A stretch of 18,088 nt of DNA from Gammaproteobacteria bacterium (lineage in GTDB: Bacteria; Pseudomonadota; Gammaproteobacteria; Pseudomonadales; Azotimanducaceae), in assembly GCA_026706425.1 (NCBI GenBank), contig JAPOYW010000684.1, positions 2,847 through 20,934 of the forward strand. Reading direction: 5' to 3'. The notes under the pieces were generated by a model, which saw nothing but the letters and a program-made list of their open reading frames with translations, was not told the DNA's origin and made no database searches. The translations under genes were made by a program, and so were the position numbers. Below are positions 1-6,454 of the stretch, piece by piece. How positions within the stretch are numbered: position 1 is the stretch's first letter; every line of letters begins with the position of its first letter.

Positions 1-203
1 TGGTCATGCCCCGACTCCCAGTCCGCCAGTGCTTCGCGCTCGGTATGCGTCCCGAGACCGTGACCGATGAGGAAGTTGGCGAAACGCCGCGTGCGCTCGG
101 TCAGTTGCCGATAGGTGATGCGCCGGTCCCTGAAGACGATGGCTTCGCGATCCGCCACCGCTTCCGCGACGGCTTCGTTGACGGTGGCGAGATTGAAAGT
201 CAC
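1..203 (-). CDS. Acyl-CoA synthetase (AMP-dependent ligase, FadD-like), N-terminal fragment
   Basis: Partial gene cut by the left edge; only the first 67 codons are present. The protein opens with an ATVNEAVAEAVADREAI segment, then ITYRQLTERTRRFANFL and an HGLGTHTERE stretch. This is the usual opening of the acyl-CoA synthetase branch of the adenylate-forming superfamily, which activates carboxylic acids to CoA thioesters with ATP. The ATP-binding signature and catalytic residues lie outside the window, so chain-length or aromatic preference cannot be judged. The start is GTG at 203, preceded by an AGGGG ribosome-binding site a few bases upstream. It is the last visible gene of the minus-strand run and follows the VOC gene after 104 nt, where I see no clear terminator, so it is probably co-transcribed. 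Family call is fairly safe; substrate is unknown. Confidence 0.8.
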   Translation of the reverse strand, partial: MTFNLATVNEAVAEAVADREAIVFRDRRITYRQLTERTRRFANFLIGHGLGTHTEREALADWESGHD

Positions 204-307
204 GGGACCCCTCGCTCGTGCGATGTCACGTGCAGTTTACGAAAACTCGCCCGAGGATTGCTGAATGGGGAAACCTCACAGTGAGCTGCCTCGAGAACGT
301 GGGCGGG

Positions 308-700
308 TCAGTCGGAGATGTCCTGGCCAAATACTAGGACGTGCCCGTCGGGGTCGACCAGTTCGAACTCCTTGATGTCGTAGAACCGGTCCACGCACTC
401 CGTCGCCTCCCAGCCGTTGTCCACGACCGACTGGCGGAGCCCTTCGGCATCGGACACGTAGAAATAGTAGTTCGACTGCGGGAAGCACCCGTCGACCTTC
501 TTGCCCTGGGGGAGGTAGGTGGGACTCGCCAGCATGACGGCCGCCTTGCCGTTCCTCAGGCTCGCGAAGCCGGTGGCCCCGACATCGTCCATGCGGTCGG
601 TGACCTCGAAACCGAGTATCTCCGTGTAGAAGCGGATGGACGCCTGCACGTCCTCGCACATCAGCATGGGAACGAGATCAAGGAACGGAGGGTTGTTCAT
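308..700 (-). CDS. VOC family (glyoxalase/bleomycin-resistance-like) protein
   Basis: A 130-residue protein, the normal size for a single-module vicinal oxygen chelate protein. The N-terminal half has LVPMLMCEDVQASIRFYTEILGFEV, the beta-alpha opening with the FYxxxLGF signature. The C-terminal half has ELVDPDGHVLVFGQ, where the family usually places a metal ligand or substrate residue. VOC proteins include glyoxalases, ring-cleaving dioxygenases, epimerases and binding proteins, so the fold does not give a reaction. The gene starts 23 nt inside the end of the upstream alpha/beta hydrolase gene, suggesting translational coupling. Given its neighbours (acyl-CoA ligase, amidohydrolase, hot-dog proteins) a role in the same catabolic route is plausible but not shown. 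Confidence 0.85.
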   Translation of the reverse strand: MNNPPFLDLVPMLMCEDVQASIRFYTEILGFEVTDRMDDVGATGFASLRNGKAAVMLASPTYLPQGKKVDGCFPQSNYYFYVSDAEGLRQSVVDNGWEATECVDRFYDIKEFELVDPDGHVLVFGQDISD

Positions 701-1490
701 CGTTGTCGTCTTGTGGTTCGACGGTCGCCAGGAAATCGTCCACCGCTTCCCAGACCGGCGGATGGTTGAAGAACTGGGCGTGGCCTAGCTCGAACTCACG
801 CAGGTCAACGCCCTGCAATGCCTGTGCGTCGATAGCCGCCACCATTGCCTTGTTCTCGTTGAAACCGATGACCTCGTCGCGCGGCGAAGCCAGCACCAAT
901 GTCCTTGGCAGGTCGGCCACGGCAGTCTCGGCGTCGAATCGGTGGCGGAGTAGCATCCGGGCGGGCACGAAGGGCAGGATGCGCCGGGCGACATGCTGGA
1001 TGCTTCGGTAGGGGCTGATCAGGATCAAAGCGTCGGGTCGCACCGCCGGGGCGGCCAGCACGGCGATGCCGGATCCGAGGCTTTGACCGAACAGGACGAG
1101 GGGCCGGTCGGGAAACCGAGCCCGTGCCCACTCGCTGATCGCGACCGCGTCGCCGCAGAGGGCGGCTTCACCGGGCTTGCCGGTACTGTTGCCGTAGCCG
1201 CGGTAGTTCACCAAGACGGTGGTCGCGGCTCGACGCGCCCAGTTGCGGGTGTTGCGCGACACTTCCTCGGCGTTGCCGCCGAAATAGACGATCAGCGGCC
1301 CATCCGACGCCGCGTTGACGACCCATCCGCGAAGCATGGCGTCGGGACGTGCTATCTCGATGGGCTCGGCAGGTGGGTTCGGGGGCGGATGAGCGATGGA
1401 CCGCGGATAGAAGATCAGCCTCTCCTGGAACGCCCACAGCAAGGCGCATGCACCGATATAGGCGCCGACAACGGTGAGGAGGATCTGCAT
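678..1490 (-). CDS. Alpha/beta hydrolase, N-terminally membrane-anchored
   Basis: A 270-residue serine hydrolase. Residues 3-22 form a hydrophobic segment with almost no charged N-region, read as a signal anchor that leaves the hydrolase domain outside the cytoplasm. The motif FYPR at 27-30 and the YFGGNAEEVS stretch at 69-78 (oxyanion-hole region) are typical of the YfhR/ABHD13-like COG1073 group. The nucleophile is Ser137 in GQSLG, the likely acid is Asp205 in SPRDEV, and the likely base is His237 in ELGHAQF, so the triad is complete. The chosen start is ATG 1490; the same frame stays open far upstream but there it overlaps the amidohydrolase gene. It lies 17 nt after that gene and overlaps the VOC gene by 23 nt. 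Substrate is probably a small ester or thioester; this is inference. Confidence 0.88.
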   Translation of the reverse strand: MQILLTVVGAYIGACALLWAFQERLIFYPRSIAHPPPNPPAEPIEIARPDAMLRGWVVNAASDGPLIVYFGGNAEEVSRNTRNWARRAATTVLVNYRGYGNSTGKPGEAALCGDAVAISEWARARFPDRPLVLFGQSLGSGIAVLAAPAVRPDALILISPYRSIQHVARRILPFVPARMLLRHRFDAETAVADLPRTLVLASPRDEVIGFNENKAMVAAIDAQALQGVDLREFELGHAQFFNHPPVWEAVDDFLATVEPQDDNDEQPSVP

Positions 1491-1507
1491 GACGGACCGG
1501 AAGGCCT

Positions 1508-2695
1508 TCAAGCCGCGACGCCGTTGCCGGACCCGAACAGGTCCCGGAAATTGCCGGCGAAGAAACGGGCCTGGTCTGCTTCGTCGATTCCGGTGAGCGC
1601 GCGGTTGAAACGCCCAATGGGATCCCGCCCGCCTTCTGCGTGGGGATAGTCGGAGGAGAAAAGGTACAACTCGGGCATCGATTCCCGGATCAGTGCTCCC
1701 ACGTCTTCGAACGGGTAGGGCGTGAAGCGCAGTTGCTCCCGGAACTGCTCGGAGGGCTTGCGCCGAAACTCGCCGAGATGCGGCTCGGAGCGTGCCCAGA
1801 TGTCCACGGCGTGGTCCAGGCGGCGGACCGTGTCCGGCACCCAGCCGGCCCCGAGTTCGATGACGCCGCCGGTGAGCTTGGGGAACCTCTCGAGTACGCC
1901 GTCCAGTACGAGCACCGAAGTGAAACGCTGCGCCGAGTGGAAAATCACGGTGAGATCCTTGGAGCCGATCACTTCGACGCCACCGCGGGCGCTTCGGCGG
2001 TCCGGGTGGCCGTCGTTCATCCACTCGTCCGGAACGCTGAGCGACGAACTGCCCACGTGCAGGATGAACGGCGTGCCGGTCTCTTCGAGGCGTCGCCAGA
2101 TCGGATCGTGAAGTGGATGGCCCGGCGAACGGCCCCCGGGCGCGCGGGAAGGAATCCACACCGCGCCAAGCTTCAACCCAAGCGCCTCGTCGATCAACGC
2201 GATGGCGGAATGCGGTTCGTCCAACGGCACGATGGCGATGCCGATCAGGCGGGAGTCGCCGTCGCAGAACTCCGCCATGGCACGATTGTGGGCGGCTGCC
2301 GTGGCGCGGCGCACCGCCGGGTCCGGATGCGTGAAGATCTTGGTGGCGCAGAACGACGAGAACACCACCTGTCTTTCGAAGCCTAGGAGATCCAGTGCCA
2401 AGCCGCGTTCGCGGCCGTTGAAGGCACCGAGGGCGTCGTGCCACTTGGGTCCGCGGGTTATTCGGTCGCCCAGGGCCACAAGCTCGGCGACGGTATCCGG
2501 TGCATGTTCCCGGGCGTTGCGGTACGAGCGCATCTGTTCGCCCACGTCTGCCAAGCGAATCTCGTTGAGCGTAGGGATACGATCGCGCATGGATCGCTCG
2601 ACGTGCCGCGACAGAAAGTCGGGCAGCTCCATCAGGTGGCTGTCGGCGTCGAGTATGGTCGGCACCGACGGCGCGGCGGTCGACGCGTAGCTCAT
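1508..2695 (-). CDS. Amidohydrolase-2 family metal-dependent hydrolase
   Basis: A 395-residue TIM-barrel hydrolase of the amidohydrolase-2 (COG2159) type. The first strand carries the D-x-H metal motif as Asp18-Ser-His20 within LDADSHLMELPDF. Later come a FILHVGSSS strand, a VIFHSAQ strand, and near the C-terminus FSSDYPHAEGG, where the Asp is the expected last catalytic residue. Members include decarboxylases and hydrolases of aromatic or ring-opened acids (ACMSD, gamma-resorcylate decarboxylase and relatives). The start ATG 2695 lies 8 nt after the stop of the hot-dog gene at 2704, which fixes it as a separate cistron. Its position between MaoC-like genes and an alpha/beta hydrolase suggests a step in degradation of a cyclic or branched carboxylate. 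A second, distant member of the same superfamily occurs at 13238-14488. Confidence 0.88.
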   Translation of the reverse strand: MSYASTAAPSVPTILDADSHLMELPDFLSRHVERSMRDRIPTLNEIRLADVGEQMRSYRNAREHAPDTVAELVALGDRITRGPKWHDALGAFNGRERGLALDLLGFERQVVFSSFCATKIFTHPDPAVRRATAAAHNRAMAEFCDGDSRLIGIAIVPLDEPHSAIALIDEALGLKLGAVWIPSRAPGGRSPGHPLHDPIWRRLEETGTPFILHVGSSSLSVPDEWMNDGHPDRRSARGGVEVIGSKDLTVIFHSAQRFTSVLVLDGVLERFPKLTGGVIELGAGWVPDTVRRLDHAVDIWARSEPHLGEFRRKPSEQFREQLRFTPYPFEDVGALIRESMPELYLFSSDYPHAEGGRDPIGRFNRALTGIDEADQARFFAGNFRDLFGSGNGVAA

Positions 2696-2703
2696 GTCGC
2701 TTG

Positions 2704-3126
2704 CTATTGGGGAAGCACGATGACGGCGTGTCCTGGGCATGTCGCGCCGCCGTCCTGGTTCACGACGTTGATATCGAGCCGAACGCGGTTCTCGCCGTCG
2801 ACGACCGTCTTTTCGGTGACCTCGCCGACCACCGTCAGCACGTCGTTCTTCTGGTTGATTGCCCGGTATTGGCAGCCGACCTCGCGGACGATGCCGGCGT
2901 CGCCGATCCAGTCGTGCAGCGCGTTGACGATGTAGGCGTAGCGCAGGTTGCCCATGCCGAACGCGCCTTGTTCGTTGCCGGCGCGCCGGCCGGCCTCGTC
3001 GTCCATGTGGAAGGGCACGAACTCCTCGTTGACCGCCGCGTAGCGGTTCCATTCCGCGAAACCCGTTCGCCGGGACCATTCCGGGAGCTTGTCGCCGAGG
3101 GCAACCTTGTCGAAGTAGATAGTCAT
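2704..3126 (-). CDS. MaoC-like hot-dog protein (acyl dehydratase C-half-like)
   Basis: A 140-residue single hot-dog protein. Residues around WNRYAAVNEEFVPFHMDDE align with the hydratase motif (YAxxxGDxNPxH) of MaoC enzymes, which add water to 2-enoyl-CoA. The His is kept, but the Asp position reads Glu and the Asn position reads Val. The core helix follows as GAFGMGNLRYAYIVNAL. ATG 3126 has a GGGAG ribosome-binding site just upstream and lies 10 nt after the stop of the preceding hot-dog gene. The pair (this protein plus the MaoC-N-like one) resembles a dehydratase split into two chains that would form a heterodimer. The altered catalytic motif may define a subfamily or a weak or different activity. 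Role in the operon: probably handling the CoA ester of the pathway substrate. Confidence 0.82.
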   Translation of the reverse strand: MTIYFDKVALGDKLPEWSRRTGFAEWNRYAAVNEEFVPFHMDDEAGRRAGNEQGAFGMGNLRYAYIVNALHDWIGDAGIVREVGCQYRAINQKNDVLTVVGEVTEKTVVDGENRVRLDINVVNQDGGATCPGHAVIVLPQ

Positions 3127-3136
3127 GGTCTGCTCC

Positions 3137-3634
3137 CTAGTAACGGATCGAGATGGACATCCGCCTCCGAACGAGTTCGTCGTCCTGATTGCGCCATTCG
3201 ATCTCGGTGCGGACGTAGAGAGTATGCCCCAGGCGTCCTTCGCGCTCCCACCAATCGACGAGTCGACTGCGCGAGCTGACGATGTCGCCGGGCCGCATCG
3301 GAACGCCGTAGGTGTCCGTCTGGCCACCGTTCATGCCGGTGAGCGGCTTGCCGTCCGGTCGTCGGCCCGAAAGGCCGGGCGAACCGCCCCGCGGTCGTTC
3401 CACGGGCCAGGCGAAGGGATTGAAGTCCGGTGGCGCCACGATGCCGCCCCAGTGGGTCGTTGCGGCGTATTCCGCGTCCCAGTAGATCCTGGGCGGTTGT
3501 TTCGGGTAGTAGGTCGCCATGGCCCAACGCCGGATGTCGGTTTCGGTGATGGGCGGTGCCGTGCGAGTCCCGCCCCATTGGCCTTGGGCTGCCCGCATCT
3601 CCTCGGTCGCGTAGGTAGGCGCGTCGTTGCTCAT
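3137..3634 (-). CDS. MaoC N-terminal-domain-like hot-dog protein (FAS1-type dehydratase-like)
   Basis: A 165-residue protein with the features of the MaoC_dehydrat_N / FAS1-type dehydratase domain: a helical opening, ITETDIRRWAMAT, then DAEYAATTHWGGIVAPPDFNP, the usual sequence in front of the central hot-dog helix. The C-terminal strand pair includes TLYVRTEIEWRNQDDELV. The start is set at ATG 3634 because a GGAGG stands 11 nt upstream; an earlier TTG at 3652 overlaps that ribosome site and is less likely. This chain probably supplies the non-catalytic half of a heterodimeric enoyl-CoA hydratase with the next gene, as in actinobacterial HadAB-like and steroid-degradation enzymes; that comparison is general knowledge, the pairing here is inferred from adjacency. 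Confidence 0.82.
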   Translation of the reverse strand: MSNDAPTYATEEMRAAQGQWGGTRTAPPITETDIRRWAMATYYPKQPPRIYWDAEYAATTHWGGIVAPPDFNPFAWPVERPRGGSPGLSGRRPDGKPLTGMNGGQTDTYGVPMRPGDIVSSRSRLVDWWEREGRLGHTLYVRTEIEWRNQDDELVRRRMSISIRY

Positions 3635-3679
3635 GCGGAGAATATCCTCCAATTGGGTGGTCCCTGTCGATCCCGGGGG

Positions 3680-5017
3680 TTATCCGCCGCCATGGCCCTT
3701 GTCGATTCGGCGCAGTTCCGGGAACCACAATCCCAGCGCCGCCATCGACGCGGCCAGCAGGACGGCGCTTCCCAATAGGGCGGATGCGATGCCGGCGAAC
3801 TCGGCGGCTGCGGCGATGGGGATCATGCCGATGGGCATGATGCCGAAGCTCATCATCATGATCGACATGACGCGGCCGCGGACCTCCGGCGCGATGGCGA
3901 GCGTGACCACGCTCATGTTCAACGACCCGACGAGCGAACCGAAGATGCCGATGAAGATCCCGAAGGCCACCGCGATGGCGAGGGTGGGCGACAGCGCAAA
4001 CCCAGCGAGGCCCAACGCCCAGACGTAGCAGCACCCGAACATGACCTTGCCCTTGCCGCCGATGTCGCCGAGCCGGGCAAGCAGGAGCGACCCGGCCAGC
4101 GAACCGACGCCCATCGCCGTCATCAGGTAGCCGAGCGTCAAGGGGTTTCCGTCGAGGATCTCCTTGTTGAACACGGGCGCGAGGGAAGACGGCGCAAATC
4201 CGAACATCATCGGGACGATGCCCATGACGAGGAGCCCGAGCACGATCCGTTCCCGTTTCATGTAGCGGAACCCCTCCGCGATGTCGTCGAGCATCCTGGC
4301 GTCGGGCCGGGGCGTCGGGTCGCCCTGGTAGCGGAGCAGCGCCGTCGCGACCACCGAGACCAGGTACATGGCGGCGATGATGTAGAGCACGATGCCGACA
4401 GCGGTCGTGGGTGAGTGCGTCCCGTTGGCATCGCCGCCGGCGAACCACGCAATCAGCCAACCGGCCAGCGCGGGGCCGGCCACCCGCGCCGCGGAATACG
4501 TGGCGCTTTGCAGGGCCATGGCGTTGACCATGATGCGCTCCGGCACGATCTCGGGAACCACTGCAGCCCGGGCCGGCATCGACAGCGACATGATCGCGCC
4601 GTTGAAGAGACCGAAGTAGATGAAGTGCCAGAAGGTGACGTCGCCCTGGTAGACGATCGTGGCGAATGCCACCGTCGCTGCAGCGTTTACGACCTGGCCG
4701 ACGATCATGATCGGCTTCTTGCGCACCCGGTCCGCGATCACCCCGCCCCAAAGCGAGAACACGAAGGACGGCAGCATGAACGACAGCATCACCCAGGTGA
4801 GGGCCAGGGGAGAACTGGTGATGTCGTAGATCAGCCAACCCCGGGCCACCATCTGCATCTGCATCGCGAAGGAGGCCACGAGGTTGGCGATCCACAGGAG
4901 GCGGAAGTCGGGGAGATGCAAGGCCTGGAACATCCCGGCGCGGCCTCCCACACCGGTCGGGCGGATTGGGTGTGCGGGCGGGGAATCGGTTGTTGATTCA
5001 GGTCGGTAGGCGTCCAT
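3680..5017 (-). CDS. MFS transporter (EntS/MFS_3-like)
   Basis: A major facilitator superfamily permease of 445 residues from ATG 5017 (449 from an in-frame GTG at 5029; neither has a strong ribosome site). After a soluble N-tail the membrane domain begins with FRLLWIANLVASFAMQMQMVARGWLIYD, characteristic of the MFS_3 / EntS branch. The cytoplasmic loop between helices 2 and 3 has the G-x-x-x-D-R-x-R-K-K signature (GGVIADRVRKK). A central loop (RYQGDPTPRPDARMLDD) separates two six-helix bundles; the second contains a similar LARLGDIGGKGK loop. Related proteins are mostly proton-driven exporters, but the direction cannot be inferred. It is the first gene of the minus-strand run, 45 nt ahead of the hot-dog pair, and is divergent from the peroxidase gene. 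Confidence 0.9.
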   Translation of the reverse strand: MDAYRPESTTDSPPAHPIRPTGVGGRAGMFQALHLPDFRLLWIANLVASFAMQMQMVARGWLIYDITSSPLALTWVMLSFMLPSFVFSLWGGVIADRVRKKPIMIVGQVVNAAATVAFATIVYQGDVTFWHFIYFGLFNGAIMSLSMPARAAVVPEIVPERIMVNAMALQSATYSAARVAGPALAGWLIAWFAGGDANGTHSPTTAVGIVLYIIAAMYLVSVVATALLRYQGDPTPRPDARMLDDIAEGFRYMKRERIVLGLLVMGIVPMMFGFAPSSLAPVFNKEILDGNPLTLGYLMTAMGVGSLAGSLLLARLGDIGGKGKVMFGCCYVWALGLAGFALSPTLAIAVAFGIFIGIFGSLVGSLNMSVVTLAIAPEVRGRVMSIMMMSFGIMPIGMIPIAAAAEFAGIASALLGSAVLLAASMAALGLWFPELRRIDKGHGGG

Positions 5018-5029
5018 CGATGGCGTCAC

Positions 5030-5098
5030 CGGTGCAAGCGGACCATCTTACGTGACTGCGTCCACCTGGCGGTCTCCAAACCGTGCCAAACTCTGGCC
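5030..5098. promoter_or_regulatory. Divergent intergenic spacer (MFS operon / di-heme peroxidase)
   Basis: This 69-nt spacer is the only non-coding DNA between the divergently oriented MFS gene and the peroxidase gene, so promoters for both must lie here or reach into the coding ends. I do not see a clear -35/-10 pair or an operator palindrome. The assignment rests on position only. Confidence 0.3.
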
Positions 5099-6262
5099 AT
5101 GGTCAGTGTGCGCTTTGCGATAGGAGTCGCGGCCGCTTCTTGCGCAGTGGTCGTGCCCTGCGCGAACGCTGGGGAAGGCGGAGGTCCGGCGTCGCCGGAC
5201 ATCGTGCGCCAATACCGGCAGCCGGTGGCGAAGTGGCCCCCGATCGTGGTGGACGAGGGGGTTCTCGCACAGGAACTTGGCGAACTGCCACCGCTCGCGC
5301 CCGAGCCTGGGCACACGCCCGTTTCGGAAGCGTTGGGCAAGCTGCTGTTCTTCGATCCGCGGTTGTCCGCGTCGGGTCAGATCGCGTGCGCGAGTTGCCA
5401 CGATCCGGAGCTCGGGTGGGCGGACGGACGCCGGTTCCCCTTCGGTCACGACCGGACACCGGGGCGCCGCAACGCCATGACCCTGCTGAATGTGGGCTAC
5501 TTCGATCGATGGTCCTGGGACGGTCGGGCGGAGAGCCTGGCGCAACAGGTCTTGCGCGCGATCGAGAGCCCCATCGAAATGAACGCGGATCTCGGCGAAA
5601 TCGTCGCGCGACTGAACGGGATCGACGGCTACGCCCGGGCCTTCGTCGCCGCATTTGGCGAGGGGGGTGCCACGGCGGAGGGCATCGGCAAGGCGCTGGC
5701 CGCATTCGCGCGAACGATTCGATCACGGCGTAGCCGGTTCGACCTCTTCGCGGGCGGCGACTACGAGCGGCTCAGCGACCGCGAAATCGAGGGTCTTCAT
5801 CTCTTCCGCACCCGAGCGCGGTGCATGAACTGCCACCACGGTCCGCTGTTCTCCGACGGGAAGTTCCACCACACGGGACTTAGCTACTACGGACGCCGGT
5901 TCGAAGACCTTGGCCGTTACGAGGTCACCGGCAAGCCAGCGGATCGCGGCAAGTTCCGGACGCCCTCGCTGCGCGATCTCCAGTTCACGGGACCTTGGAT
6001 GCACAATGGCCTGTTCGTCGACTTTCGGGGCATCTTGAACATGTACAACAACGGCATGACCCGGCGCCGCGAGCCACGGACCGGGGAACCGACGCTGTCG
6101 CCGCTGATCCAGCCGTTGAATCTCGTTCCCGCTGAGATCGACGCCCTCGAAGCATTCCTCGCAACCCTGAACCGGCGACCCCACAACCTCAGGCCGCCCC
6201 AGTTGTCCGGGTTGGCTCTGTCCGGACAATCCGCCTCCTTAAAGGTAAATGCAAACTATTAA
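5099..6262 (+). CDS. Di-heme cytochrome c peroxidase / MauG-like protein
   Basis: A 387-residue periplasmic c-type cytochrome. Residues 1-24 are a signal peptide ending in a CANAG cleavage region. Two heme-attachment motifs are present: C97-A-S-C-H101 and C242-M-N-C-H246, the spacing expected for the COG1858 family (bacterial cytochrome c peroxidases, MauG, MbnH). Conserved blocks include GKLLFFDPRLS before heme 1, RNAMTLLNV and WDGRAESL between hemes, and KFRTPSLRDLQFTGPWMHNG after heme 2. By eye, Tyr316 in LNMYNNG falls where classical peroxidases carry the Met ligand of the second heme and where MauG carries Tyr. Start ATG 5099 gives a good signal peptide. It precedes the TonB operon on the same strand by 192 nt, so it could be a separate unit or serve the same pathway. 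Peroxide detoxification and protein or ligand oxidation are both open. Confidence 0.9.
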   Translation: MVSVRFAIGVAAASCAVVVPCANAGEGGGPASPDIVRQYRQPVAKWPPIVVDEGVLAQELGELPPLAPEPGHTPVSEALGKLLFFDPRLSASGQIACASCHDPELGWADGRRFPFGHDRTPGRRNAMTLLNVGYFDRWSWDGRAESLAQQVLRAIESPIEMNADLGEIVARLNGIDGYARAFVAAFGEGGATAEGIGKALAAFARTIRSRRSRFDLFAGGDYERLSDREIEGLHLFRTRARCMNCHHGPLFSDGKFHHTGLSYYGRRFEDLGRYEVTGKPADRGKFRTPSLRDLQFTGPWMHNGLFVDFRGILNMYNNGMTRRREPRTGEPTLSPLIQPLNLVPAEIDALEAFLATLNRRPHNLRPPQLSGLALSGQSASLKVNANY

Positions 6263-6267
6263 CATTT
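6247..6267. promoter_or_regulatory. AT-rich imperfect palindrome, possible operator
   Basis: A 21-bp element with outer arms AAATG and CATTT around an 11-nt AT-rich centre. It spans the stop codon of the peroxidase gene and sits in the most AT-rich patch near this boundary. Its size and place upstream of a TonB-receptor operon would suit a metalloregulator such as Fur, but the inner bases do not match a Fur box well. Weak evidence. Confidence 0.2.
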
Positions 6268-6294
6268 GACTTCGGCTGTCCGTGAGAGGACACT
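6266..6294 (+). promoter_or_regulatory. Candidate sigma-70-like promoter for the TonB-system operon
   Basis: TTGACT at 6266-6271 is a close match to a -35 box. Seventeen bases downstream lies GACACT (6289-6294), a poor -10 box. If used, transcription would start near 6300 and give a leader of about 150 nt before the receptor start. The spacing is ideal but the -10 is weak, so confidence is low. Confidence 0.22.
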
Positions 6295-6311
6295 GCGCGC
6301 AACGAAAAAAG

Positions 6312-6380
6312 GGGACTCCTTCCCGAAGTCCTAGCCGGTCGACTCCAAGGGGAAACTTCACCGGGCGAATACCTACCCGG
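6312..6380 (+). other. Leader region with competing hairpins
   Basis: Hairpin A pairs GGGACT (6312-6317) with AGTCCT (6327-6332) around a 9-nt loop. Hairpin B pairs GAAGT (6325-6329) with ACTTC (6355-6359), extended by CC (6330-6331) with GG (6351-6352) across an AA bulge. A and B share bases 6325-6332 and cannot form together. A third stem pairs CCGGG (6361-6365) with CCCGG (6376-6380). The layout could permit leader-based regulation of the receptor gene, but I recognise no known riboswitch family and short GC-rich stems arise by chance. Confidence 0.2.
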
Positions 6381-6442
6381 AGGGCCGATGGACAAGGACG
6401 TTCAGTGTGGATTCGTGGGGGCGTTCCGTCAACCATTGGAAT

Positions 6443-6450
6443 GGGGGAGG
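6443..6450 (+). promoter_or_regulatory. Strong ribosome binding site deciding the receptor start
   Basis: GGGGGAGG ends 4 nt before ATG 6455. It favours that ATG over the upstream in-frame GTG at 6407, and the resulting protein begins directly with a signal peptide. Confidence 0.6.
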
Positions 6451-6454
6451 CTCC

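Noticed and set aside
204..307. Possible regulatory RNA or terminator between the VOC and acyl-CoA ligase genes
   Set aside because: No stable stem-loop with T-run, no promoter pair, and no RNA family recognised in these 104 nt.
678..2444. 588-codon minus-strand frame extending the alpha/beta hydrolase far upstream
   Set aside because: The upstream part overlaps the amidohydrolase in another frame and encodes Arg/Pro-rich sequence with no family features. The hydrolase starts at ATG 1490.
2704..3327. Longer version of the second hot-dog protein beginning at 3327
   Set aside because: It would run through the preceding hot-dog gene in another frame; ATG 3126 has its own ribosome site and gives the expected domain start.
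3123..4895. 590-codon minus-strand frame overlapping the MFS and hot-dog genes
   Set aside because: Shadow frame typical of GC-rich DNA, rich in Arg, Gly and His with no recognisable motif; the MFS frame has clear membrane helices.
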